The notes under the pieces are model-generated. The model had not been told where the DNA came from. It was given only the letters and a program-made list of their open reading frames with translations, and made no database searches. Of a stretch of DNA of 64,000 nt, positions 17,601 through 24,820 are shown piece after piece. Numbering within the stretch: the first letter of the stretch is position 1; each line of letters opens with the position of its first letter. The stretch comes from an uncultured Eubacterium sp. (lineage in GTDB: Bacteria > Bacillota > Clostridia > Lachnospirales > Lachnospiraceae). A program made the translations under genes and the position numbers. The stretch is from NCBI GenBank assembly GCA_947385775.1, contig CANDMI010000006.1, positions 1 through 64,000 of the forward strand, given 5' to 3'.

Positions 17601-18414
17601 TAAAATAGTGGGCTAAACTTTCATCGCCTAACGTCCCAAATGTTGCGATCCCAACCTTATTAAATCGATTATTATCTAAATCACATAAATCCCCTAAGCG
17701 AAGTAAAAACGCAATCATCCTCGGGTGAAAATATTCCCCATAAAAAAAATCTTCTTTAGGCAAATTTTCCATTATTTTATTAAATTCCCATGTATGCGCC
17801 ATAGATATAATATTGATCATTTTAATAATGCGATCTGGTAAAAAAGAATCCTCTACTCTCAATAAATTCGCCAAGCTTCCAGAATCTTTTTTTGTTATCT
17901 GTTCAATCCTTGTTCCATGTCTGGAACGATAATATTCCATTAACAGAATCGTTATGCTTTGCCTTATTTCAAGCGGCCAGAATTTTCCTTCATCACCGGT
18001 TTCTATTTTTCCAGATACAAGCTCCGCCGCTTTTTTTAATTCATCACTTTTATTTTGCACATGGTTCAAAAATTCTGTAAATTCCGCGCTGTCCCAAATA
18101 TTTCGAACTTCTGTATCCGTATATAGCATACCAATATCATGCATATATGCGCACATCAAAATAAAAAACGTATCGACTCCTGAAAGCCTTTTCATATATT
18201 TCTTTCCGAGAATCGCTTCTATTGCGGATATGATACTAACCGAATGAAATGTATCATGCGTGCTATAAGTAGGGAACACAGTTACCATAGATGCAAGATA
18301 TCTATCCAGTTTACGTCTTTGTAAATCATAAACACTTTCTAAACTTTTAATATTTATATCTATTTTTCCTAATTGCCTCAAATGTTTTTCTAAAGTAAAC
18401 CTTTTTTTATCCAT
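14605..18414 (-). CDS. Very large HD-domain plus Hsp90-type (GHKL) ATPase protein, candidate defence gene
   Basis: The protein has about 1269 residues (numbers below count from the upstream ATG at 18441). The N-terminal third is an HD phosphohydrolase-like domain: H62 and H66 in STHDTFHS, the HD pair at 101-102 in YMHDIGML, and a later LRLGDLCDLD near 250. A GHKL ATPase follows with the N box RELIQNAID (418-426), G1 KDSGIGIS (483-490) and G2 GTFGIGLHT (526-534), as in Hsp90 and MORC proteins. The remaining 700 residues are unassigned. ATG at 18414 is preferred, with AAAGGTG before it. To my knowledge HD plus Hsp90-like ATPase fusions are predicted conflict/antiviral proteins (an 'HD-CE' type HD domain). 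The gene is strikingly AT-rich compared with its neighbours and stands alone, consistent with transfer. Confidence 0.8.
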   Translation of the reverse strand: MDKKRFTLEKHLRQLGKIDINIKSLESVYDLQRRKLDRYLASMVTVFPTYSTHDTFHSVSIISAIEAILGKKYMKRLSGVDTFFILMCAYMHDIGMLYTDTEVRNIWDSAEFTEFLNHVQNKSDELKKAAELVSGKIETGDEGKFWPLEIRQSITILLMEYYRSRHGTRIEQITKKDSGSLANLLRVEDSFLPDRIIKMINIISMAHTWEFNKIMENLPKEDFFYGEYFHPRMIAFLLRLGDLCDLDNNRFNKVGIATFGTLGDESLAHYFKHKSVETLYISDEKINIVANIIKEYIETECRREWMVDEKDEKKLIEKVEKVFQRTVKEHIIWKSWMEQEIVHIKLNKHQILPSKLNIQIPEISYKIKINGEDTVSSDQNLKFNLSPEKAFRLIESISLYHEAKFIFLRELIQNAIDASKLQLWRDICSELGDESKRISPFELERKYPGIYEKYKIEIQLNYDLENRQIFFRFKDSGIGISIPELKENILIVGNSWKKREQYRYELQQMPKWLRPTGTFGIGLHTVFAITDQMKILTKSESEERANEITLCSGKKDGYVFCEKSKKLKKRGTIITFTYKLTEEQEQVYLAGYKDESFFKSFENEMESTIISQIKHWCISPLFPIWVNQKPVVAEFTKKIYEEGFVMEPSDVGTQEKKRNLEHKIQNKVKSSRYFYLFSNDYKKFLLWDKEEELLMSLQLVNYVKDPSDHAYEQLTNTSFNGIFLRRYSYRTKQRYIFAEKLDILAEGNHEIINAARSDLTYKAYKRYSLILEDGIQFAKICYQRLAKELYIDADHQKFMQSIACCANRYYKKEHNAKSVWKYAVKLEKEFLDQEDIRDIKASEPEIFTFMIGLKIVDAVLHQSIQDWEPDYNSDLYHFLNSLDMSALSLLDYFLQRWHIKHKDCGQQKYIIRMEDQIVSIFKNYIFIYVTFWLDRTTNKNIVAMTNTQVKDLQKKYNHYMSFMSAWHKSKYDYRTIVKGTNKILRDFSKLRRDKPENNIIWNFIPASAKVFENYISDAGFIFDSVLLELSKPYFRLFLDIPNKNMPINQLDQDAWKQEFTGTLFGLLGKGATGINVYSSLLDKKEYMFQMPQEAFEYDLLPFHELVTILKVTVKENCKSILFSISKQENTGIAADEKTQKDGFLSFWNMVDSEEEQFGSLPIIGFDKYPALIMNNEWISYDYWLEIYWKRNYIPSWNSAFHMKKQMDKYRHSKDREACFREIIESQDFSEVTKYIWERKVKTNMVTLRQVQEQYKHLVQDLIDVWFEKL

Positions 18415-18550
18415 AATATACACCTTTACTAAATCTTTCATCCTGACGTTTTTAGGATCTGTCTTTTTATATTTTATAACAGCTCTCCTAAAAACTCTGA
18501 CTCTATTCTTTTAGTAGTTAGTATATTACAATTTTCTCATGAAAACAAGC

Positions 18551-18642
18551 TATACTCACGAGCGATAAAGTTTACCATATGATTTAAGATAACAACGCTC
18601 GTGAATCGGCGTTATTGGCAAATTTTAGTGATTGTGAGTATA
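18551..18642. repeat. Hairpin repeat TATACTCACGAGCG, copy 1
   Basis: TATACTCACGAGCG at 18551-18564 is answered by CGCTCGTGA at 18596-18604 and GTGAGTATA at 18634-18642, and includes GTTATTGGCAAATTTTAG. The same elements occur in compact form at 38363-38407. It lies upstream of the HD/ATPase gene. Confidence 0.7.
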
Positions 18643-18796
18643 CATTCGTCTCTTACAGCTTTCACACATGATGAGGAAAAATCTTTGGCATTTCATATTT
18701 CTTCTTATCAGACACACTTATCTCTTCGCCTAACTGCACCTCGATAAGCAAAAGCCCTTCCTCCCCCGCGCAGTACAGAATTGACCTTATAACAAA

Positions 18797-18873
18797 ATAG
18801 AAAAACCTCCCACAAGCTTTGACTAGAGCGTGTTAAAAAAACTCTGACCAAAGCTTATAGGAGGTTTTTCTAT
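18797..18873. repeat. 25-bp inverted repeat
   Basis: Arms 18797-18821 and 18849-18873 are complementary over 25 positions with two mismatches (ATAGAAAAACCTCC...AAGCTTTG). The loop holds AGAGCGTGTTAAAAAAA. Possibly a terminator or the relic of a small transposable element; no transposase is visible. The whole 18415-18998 gap contains no gene that I can support, only these two palindromes. Confidence 0.7.
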
Positions 18874-18998
18874 GCATTCCCATCTATAAACTACAAAACG
18901 TAATCCATTCCATAAGAAAAATCTGATCTGTCTAAATTGTGACATATTTCTGCTATGTTGAGACAAATTTTTTATCTTACAGCTTTCCTTTGAAGGCC

Positions 18999-19748
18999 CT
19001 AATCAAACAAAAAACTCTCATTCTCCCTCGTAATGTCCACAATCCTGCCTAAAAAATAATCATTGTCCGTACGCTTTTTATATTCCTGTATCATCGAATA
19101 ATCCTGCCACATATGCATTGGGAACACATGATCCGCGTCGATATGCTTCATAAAATAGCCAAAGCCCTTGTACGTATCCTTTCCCTGGCGCGGGTCCAGC
19201 GGGACGAAGGCAAACCGGAAATGCTCATTTTCAATTTTTCGCATCTGCCGCTTAAACATGCGCTCCATCCTGCCATTGATCAAATCCCCAACGCCTTCCC
19301 AATGCCACCAGTGCAGATCGCCGGCATGGTAAATGGAAACACCCTCCGCTTCCACGCAAAACGCGCATCCCGCATCGGTGGAAAGCAAGGTGCGAATGGA
19401 AATGCTGCCTACCTTATACTCTTTATCCGGCGCGGTATAAGTGATTTTATCCATAACAGACTGCGGATATCCATGCTTTGTCAAAAAATTCCGACTCATT
19501 TTACAGTCCTTTGAAAAGATAAAATAAACATTTGGATACTGATCCGCCAGCTTTAAATTGTCCATATCAAAGTGGTCCTTATGCTTATGGCTTGCAAACA
19601 CATAAAACTCCTTGCTTTCATCCAGCTTTGGGATCTTGCCGCCAAACGAAAAGCCCTCCACTCTGTCTCCCGCAAAATAATCAAACAGCAAAATCGTACG
19701 CTCCAATTCCACAAGGAAGCTGCTGTGGTGTAAAAAAGTTACTTTCAT
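18999..19748 (-). CDS. Metallo-beta-lactamase-fold hydrolase (UlaG-like)
   Basis: About 249 residues. The fold signature begins with VTFLHHSSFLVE; the metal-binding motif is SHKHKDHFD (HxHxDH), followed by a distal ligand in IYHAGDLHWW and a C-terminal histidine in HVFPMHMWQ. This is the UlaG-like branch of MBL-fold hydrolases, which often cleave phosphodiester or lactone bonds; the substrate is unknown. ATG at 19748 is chosen because AGGAAAGGTG precedes it; an ATG 18 bases upstream lacks one. It is a single-gene unit between the palindrome region and a divergent response regulator. Confidence 0.85.
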   Translation of the reverse strand: MKVTFLHHSSFLVELERTILLFDYFAGDRVEGFSFGGKIPKLDESKEFYVFASHKHKDHFDMDNLKLADQYPNVYFIFSKDCKMSRNFLTKHGYPQSVMDKITYTAPDKEYKVGSISIRTLLSTDAGCAFCVEAEGVSIYHAGDLHWWHWEGVGDLINGRMERMFKRQMRKIENEHFRFAFVPLDPRQGKDTYKGFGYFMKHIDADHVFPMHMWQDYSMIQEYKKRTDNDYFLGRIVDITRENESFLFD

Positions 19749-19848
19749 CGTCACCTTTCCTTTCATTTATCCTTTCTGTCACAGATTGCCTTCTTCTTTT
19801 CCGCAACCATTAATCCACACATATCCCCCCTATTGCAGGCTTTCGAAA

Positions 19849-19877
19849 GATATGATATATTGATAAATAATCATATC
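19849..19877. promoter_or_regulatory. Inverted repeat before the orphan response regulator
   Basis: GATATGAT (19849-19856) and ATCATATC (19870-19877) are exact inverted copies 13 bases apart, 27 bases before the response regulator start. A plausible autoregulatory site. Confidence 0.45.
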
Positions 19878-19903
19878 ATAAAAAACAAAAAACAGAGGTT
19901 AAA

Positions 19904-20587
19904 ATGACAGATATCTTAATCATCGAAGACAACAAAGATCTGGCGGAATTGCTTTGCGATTTCCTGCGCCAGGAAGGCTACACCGTATCCATTGCAGACA
20001 ATGCGAAAAAAGCTTTATCCTTATATGAGTCATACGGCGCAAAGCTGATCATCTTAGATATCCTGCTGCCAGGCAGGGATGGCTTTTATATTTGTGAAAA
20101 AATCCGCCAAAAAAGCAATACCCCGATCCTTATCGTAAGCGCGAAAACGGACAAAGACGACAAGCTGCTGGGACTGAATCTGGGCGCGGATGATTACATA
20201 GAAAAGCCATATGATATCGATATCATGCTCGCAAAGATCAGCGGGATTTTTAAGCGCAAATATTCTCTTGACGAAGTGACGGACGGATGCCTGCGCGTGG
20301 ATAAGATAAACCGCATCGCATACAAAGATGATCAGCCGCTTGAAATGACCGCAAAGGAGTTTGACCTTCTTATCACGCTTATGGAAAACAAAAACCGGAC
20401 GCTTTCCAAAGAATACCTGTTCCAGACAGTCTGGGGCAGCGACAGCGACTCGGAGCCTCAAACTTTGACCGTACACATCAAATGGCTGCGCCAAAAAATT
20501 GAAGAAAACCCGAAAAGCCCTCAAAAAATCCGTACTGTATGGGGCGTTGGATACCGATATTTGTCCGAGGAAGCGTCTTTCCGATAA
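19904..20587 (+). CDS. Orphan OmpR-family response regulator (VanR-like)
   Basis: 227 residues: a receiver domain (EDN near residue 8, phospho-acceptor in LIILDILLPGRDGF, Lys in YIEKPYDID) and a C-terminal winged helix (LEMTAKEFDLLITLMENKN, LTVHIKWLRQKIEENP, TVWGVGYRY). Regulators of this type normally precede a sensor kinase gene, but here the frame ends in short tandem repeats and then a convergent HicB-like gene; no kinase follows. The kinase may have been lost or may be encoded elsewhere. Confidence 0.9.
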   Translation: MTDILIIEDNKDLAELLCDFLRQEGYTVSIADNAKKALSLYESYGAKLIILDILLPGRDGFYICEKIRQKSNTPILIVSAKTDKDDKLLGLNLGADDYIEKPYDIDIMLAKISGIFKRKYSLDEVTDGCLRVDKINRIAYKDDQPLEMTAKEFDLLITLMENKNRTLSKEYLFQTVWGSDSDSEPQTLTVHIKWLRQKIEENPKSPQKIRTVWGVGYRYLSEEASFR

Positions 20588-20620
20588 AACGTCTTTCCAA
20601 TAAAGCGTTTTTCCAATCAC
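20572..20620 (+). repeat. Three tandem 16-17 bp repeats over the stop codon of the response regulator
   Basis: Units GCGTCTTTCCGATAAA, ACGTCTTTCCAATAAA and GCGTTTTTCCAATCAC follow one another. The regulator's TAA lies inside the first unit. This may mark the deletion scar where a kinase gene was lost. Confidence 0.7.
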
Positions 20621-20638
20621 GCTCCCTTGGAGCTTTCC

Positions 20639-20986
20639 TTAGCCTGCCTGAAAGCTCCACATTTTTTTCGACTGCAACCTCGCCAGCTGTTTTCGGTATT
20701 CCGTAAAATCCACATCCAGATACGTCAACACGCCCTTTGAAAAATCCACCTCCGCCGTATGCTGGCAAGCCTTGATTGCCGCGATTTGATCTGATGGAGC
20801 GGGTATCTCTTCTCTATTATCTTCCATCGAAACTCCAGTCGATCCGATCGCATCCCTCGCCATTCTAAGCGCATCCGTAAATGTTTCTCCTTCTGTAAAA
20901 ATTTCCATATCTGGAACATAGGCTAAAAAAGGATATTTCGAGCCATCATTTACGTTCAATATAAACGTTGGATATGTCTGTGTCAT
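20639..20986 (-). CDS. HicB-like antitoxin-family protein without adjacent HicA
   Basis: A 115-residue protein with the partial RNase-H-like HicB fold: YPFLAYVPDMEIFTEGETFTDALRMARDAIG is the family core. SD AAGGAGC precedes the ATG. Type II antitoxins of this family normally sit beside a small HicA mRNA interferase, but none is seen on either side (neighbours are a convergent response regulator and comEC, and the flanking gaps are too short for one). It may therefore be a solitary HicB or act on a toxin elsewhere. Confidence 0.8.
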   Translation of the reverse strand: MTQTYPTFILNVNDGSKYPFLAYVPDMEIFTEGETFTDALRMARDAIGSTGVSMEDNREEIPAPSDQIAAIKACQHTAEVDFSKGVLTYLDVDFTEYRKQLARLQSKKMWSFQAG

Positions 20987-21062
20987 GTCATTTGCTCCTT
21001 TTCCTTGTCTTTCTCTCTATCCTATGATTATACACATGAACCGCCCAACACGCAATATATTT

Positions 21063-23825
21063 TTACTCCCCAAACTGCTGCTTCCCGCAAAATTCCTCCA
21101 CGAAAACGCCGCCCTTATCCCAGCTGACGCGTATCCTTCCGCCCTTCATCGTATAATACACGCTTTGGCTGTCTCTTTCCATCCGTTCAACCGCTTCCTT
21201 GCCGGGATGCCCGTAATCGTTTTTTTCGGCGCAGGAAACCACGGATACAAGCGGCGTAAGCTTTTTTAAAAGCTGGGTGGAATTTGAATTTTTAGAGCCA
21301 TGATGCGCGGCTTTATAAAACGATGTATGCTCCGCCCCTCCTTCCTTTGAAAGGCTTACCTCTTCCTTTTGTGAAATATCTCCGGAAAAAAACGCAAAAA
21401 AGCCGCTGTCCTCATACCTTAACGTCAGGCTTTGCCCGTTGCGGTCTTTTGCCGCGCGATTCGTCGGGCCATCTGTTTCTTTTCCATTCACTTCTATTTC
21501 ATCCGCCTTTGGCGCAAGGCATACAAAGCGCGCTTTTTTTCCCTGTAAAACGTCTCCCTTATCCAAGCTTACCGTCTTTATGTTATGCCGCGAAAGCTTA
21601 GCCATAAGCATTTGACAGGCTTCATCCTTAGGCGCGCCCTTTGCAAAGACTGCCTGCTTGATCAAAAATCCCTGCTCCGCCAGCTCCTCGAAGCCGCTAA
21701 TATGGTCCTTGTCCAGGTGGGAGACAAACCAGAAATCGATGTGGCTTACGCCCTTTGCCTTTAAAAACGGAAGCATCCGGTATGTCCCGACCTTACTTAC
21801 GTCCGTGCTGCCACCGTCGATAAAAACCTCCTGTCCATCGCTCGTATGGATATAAATGCCATCTCCCTGCCCAACGTCTAACACATCCACCTCCGCCCGC
21901 CTTGGAAGCCGCAGGCACAGCACGCAGGCGCAAAGCAGGATTCCCGTATAAAGCAGCCGCTTTTGCCGCAGCAGGCTGCGCTTTTGGCTTTGTGGCTCCA
22001 ATGCCGCCTCCTGCTTTTGTTTTTCGTTAAAAATAAGGTAAACGCATGAAAAAAGCAGCGCGTAATAACATGCCATCTGCCAGATTGCCGGTTTTCCGAC
22101 CGCATACAATGACCCTGGCAGCTTTAAAAACAATCCTGCGGCCTGGAAAAAATATTTCAAAATGCCCGCGCACAAACCAAGCAACCCTTCGCTTATTATT
22201 TCAAAGACAACCCCAAAACCTTCTGCCACAAGCGCCAGTCCCCCTCCGGCAGGCCCGGTAAGCAGCGCCAGCCCCCCTCCGGCAAGCCCGGTAAGCAGCG
22301 CCGCTTCCACAAGCGGCAGGACGAGCAGATTTAAAAATATCGAATAGACCGGAATCTCAAAATAATACCACGCGGTTAGCGGAAGCGTCAGAAGTTGAAT
22401 CCCAAGGCTTATAATCAAAGACTCCACAAGCCTATATTTAGGCTTTACGATCTCGCAGATTTCTTTTCCAAGCAACACCCCGGCAATCGCAAAAAAGGAA
22501 AACTGAAAGCCCGACAAAAACAGCGCGCATGGATTTTGCCAAAGCAGGAATACAAGGGCGACCGCCAAAGCGTTCCTGCTATCATACGCCCTGCCGCAGC
22601 ACGCCGCGCCCAGGTAAATCCCAAACATGAGTATCGCGCGCATCGCGGAAAGCCCCATTCCCGTCATGCATCCAAACGCGAAAAGCAACGCCACCGAAGC
22701 TATCGTTGCGGTAACATAAGCCGCTCCCAGTTTCCGCAAAAGGCGGTATACGAAAGCTCCCAATATGGAAATATGAATCCCTGAAATCGCAAGGATGTGC
22801 GCGATCCCGCTTTGCTGGTAGATTTTTTTCACTTCTTCGGACAATGCCGATTTCTCTCCCAAAAGCATCGCTGCGATGACCCCGGCTTCTGTTTGCGGCA
22901 TCGCGTTTTCAAACACCGCTAAAAGCCGTTTCTGCAATCGATAGCAGGCTTCCAAGAAACCGTTTTTTTGCGCGTCTTTCACCTCGTAAGGCGTATCTGA
23001 CGCATAAATTTTTAAAGTATAGCCCCGGTTTTGGTAATAGCTTCGCTCATCAAAATTTCCTTCGTTGCGCGCGCCGGAAAATAGCTTGATCTTGCCTGAC
23101 AGCAATACGGTATTGCCGATCACCGGCTCCTTTTCATCGCCAATATATGCGATCACACGTCCAACTGACCGGATTTTATCTGATGCATAAAGCGCATGGA
23201 GTGAATTTTGGATTTGACCAGATTCTTTTGATGGAATGTCCTCGCTGGAAAAGTCTTTGCATAAAAGCCCTCTTACTGGAAATTCCCTGAAACCAGATTT
23301 TTCTATTTTGGATATGTTTTGATCAGTAATTTCTGTTTTTTGAATTGTTTTTTGACGAATCGCTTCTTGATTTGCCACTGTTCGATGAATTGCTTCTTGT
23401 TGAATTGTTGTTTGACTGACTGCTTCCTGATAATTTTCTTTTTTAGAATTTTCTTCCTTTAAATAACAATCCGCCAGATCCACGACCCATTGTGATTTCT
23501 GTCCCGTCTCTTTAAACTGCTTTTTTACAATCTTCCCCTGGACGACGACTGGCGCGTCGTCGGCAAGCCCGCTAAGCTGGCGTTTTAATTGCGCGCCAGC
23601 CGTATACATACGGGATGCCGCAAGGGAAAATGACAAAATAAGCATTGCGGCGCGTCGAAACGCGAGCGCAAAGACCGCCTCTTTTCGCGCCCATAAGACG
23701 GATATGAAAAGCGCGGCCGCAAGCACAGCCGCCGCAAGCAGACGCTCCTTTTCAAAAGCCGCTTTTGCGGACAAAACGCCCATCACAAATAAAATCCCTA
23801 TCTGGCAGGGATAACGCCGAATCAT
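21063..23825 (-). CDS. comEC: ComEC/Rec2 DNA uptake channel protein
   Basis: A 920-residue multi-pass membrane protein. N-terminal DUF4131/OB-fold region, then the competence domain (EVKKIYQQSGIAHILAISG at about residue 330), many membrane helices, and a C-terminal metallo-beta-lactamase domain (VLDVGQGDGIYI, SHLDKDHISG, HHGSKNS). It forms the inner-membrane channel that takes up single-stranded DNA, and the MBL part is thought to act as nuclease. Two local oddities: a Q/T/I-rich insert (about 130-170, EAVSQTTIQQEAIHRT) and an exact in-frame duplication LLTGLAGGGLALLTGPAGGG in the membrane region, encoded by repeated DNA at 22250-22310. It is the last gene of an operon starting with comEA. 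Confidence 0.93.
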   Translation of the reverse strand: MIRRYPCQIGILFVMGVLSAKAAFEKERLLAAAVLAAALFISVLWARKEAVFALAFRRAAMLILSFSLAASRMYTAGAQLKRQLSGLADDAPVVVQGKIVKKQFKETGQKSQWVVDLADCYLKEENSKKENYQEAVSQTTIQQEAIHRTVANQEAIRQKTIQKTEITDQNISKIEKSGFREFPVRGLLCKDFSSEDIPSKESGQIQNSLHALYASDKIRSVGRVIAYIGDEKEPVIGNTVLLSGKIKLFSGARNEGNFDERSYYQNRGYTLKIYASDTPYEVKDAQKNGFLEACYRLQKRLLAVFENAMPQTEAGVIAAMLLGEKSALSEEVKKIYQQSGIAHILAISGIHISILGAFVYRLLRKLGAAYVTATIASVALLFAFGCMTGMGLSAMRAILMFGIYLGAACCGRAYDSRNALAVALVFLLWQNPCALFLSGFQFSFFAIAGVLLGKEICEIVKPKYRLVESLIISLGIQLLTLPLTAWYYFEIPVYSIFLNLLVLPLVEAALLTGLAGGGLALLTGPAGGGLALVAEGFGVVFEIISEGLLGLCAGILKYFFQAAGLFLKLPGSLYAVGKPAIWQMACYYALLFSCVYLIFNEKQKQEAALEPQSQKRSLLRQKRLLYTGILLCACVLCLRLPRRAEVDVLDVGQGDGIYIHTSDGQEVFIDGGSTDVSKVGTYRMLPFLKAKGVSHIDFWFVSHLDKDHISGFEELAEQGFLIKQAVFAKGAPKDEACQMLMAKLSRHNIKTVSLDKGDVLQGKKARFVCLAPKADEIEVNGKETDGPTNRAAKDRNGQSLTLRYEDSGFFAFFSGDISQKEEVSLSKEGGAEHTSFYKAAHHGSKNSNSTQLLKKLTPLVSVVSCAEKNDYGHPGKEAVERMERDSQSVYYTMKGGRIRVSWDKGGVFVEEFCGKQQFGE

Positions 23826-23858
23826 TTTCCATCCCTCCTAACCTTTATAAACAGCCGC

Positions 23859-24806
23859 TTATTCCTTCGACAATTCCACATAGCTGTAATCCGGCTGGTA
23901 CATCTTGGACAGATCCAGGTCGTCGCGGTATTTTCCGCTGGTGTCGCCGTTTACAGATATCTGTACCGTGTCAATGTTTTCCAAAGACGCAAGGGAATTT
24001 ACGATGGAATAGACCACAATCGGCTCTTGCAGCTCATAATTTTGTATTTTAAAGCTTTCATCCAAATTTACATAGCAGGCGCCGTCCACCACGGCAATGT
24101 TAATTAACTTCGTGCCGTCCGGAATCGTCTTTTTCGCCTTTTCCTTTTTCGGGCCTGCGAGCAGATGCTCCATCACAAGCTTTTCCATGGAAATGTTGCT
24201 ATTGTAATACACCTGCCGGTTTTCCCTGACTAAGCCGTCCCCATCCATATTTGCAAAATACAGGTCAAGCGCCGCATGTTTAAAGGAGTTGATCTGCTCC
24301 CCCGGATTTTCCACAAAGGAATCGATCGTCATCCTGCCAACCGGCGTGCCGCCGCTGTCTAAAAGCGGCGCGCCGCGCACGGTAAAGCTGACGCTGTCGA
24401 TCCCTTCGACCTGGGTCACGGTGCGCACCACCGCAAGGCGGCACAAAATCTCCGTAATCACATCCAGCTTATGGTATGCGCTGTTAAAATCCAGCTTCAG
24501 GCAGCCCTGGTCGGTCTCCCATGTCGTAACCTCTACGCCCTCCGGGATCGCCTTTACGTACTCTACGGTGTCCGTATCGGTGGCAAGCTCGTTTAAAAGC
24601 TCCTCTATCCTGCCCTCTGGCGTTTCCGCCTTAGGCTCGTAGCCTACCTGCACCGTCTGCGTCTGCTTATTGTCAATGTAGCTTACGTAAAAATCAAATT
24701 TTTTCTTCGATGAATGGCAGGCGATCAAAAAAACTGGCAGAACCACTCCGGGCAGGGCTTTTAAAACGATTGCCGCCCATGTTTTTTTTCTGAAAAATCT
24801 CCTCAT
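23859..24806 (-). CDS. GerMN-domain lipoprotein
   Basis: 315 residues with a signal peptide and lipobox ending FLIAC, so it is probably attached to the outer face of the membrane. Two GerMN (sporulation/germination) modules follow, about residues 60-170 and 195-300; the second contains IPDGTKLINIAVVDGACYVNLDESF. In Bacillus, GerM has a role in the forespore–mother-cell channel. Here it lies between a two-component system and comEC, 14 bases after the kinase gene, a context also resembling the LpqB/MtrB arrangement of a GerMN lipoprotein beside a sensor kinase. Confidence 0.88.
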   Translation of the reverse strand: MRRFFRKKTWAAIVLKALPGVVLPVFLIACHSSKKKFDFYVSYIDNKQTQTVQVGYEPKAETPEGRIEELLNELATDTDTVEYVKAIPEGVEVTTWETDQGCLKLDFNSAYHKLDVITEILCRLAVVRTVTQVEGIDSVSFTVRGAPLLDSGGTPVGRMTIDSFVENPGEQINSFKHAALDLYFANMDGDGLVRENRQVYYNSNISMEKLVMEHLLAGPKKEKAKKTIPDGTKLINIAVVDGACYVNLDESFKIQNYELQEPIVVYSIVNSLASLENIDTVQISVNGDTSGKYRDDLDLSKMYQPDYSYVELSKE

Positions 24807-24820
24807 ACCTTGTCACCCTG

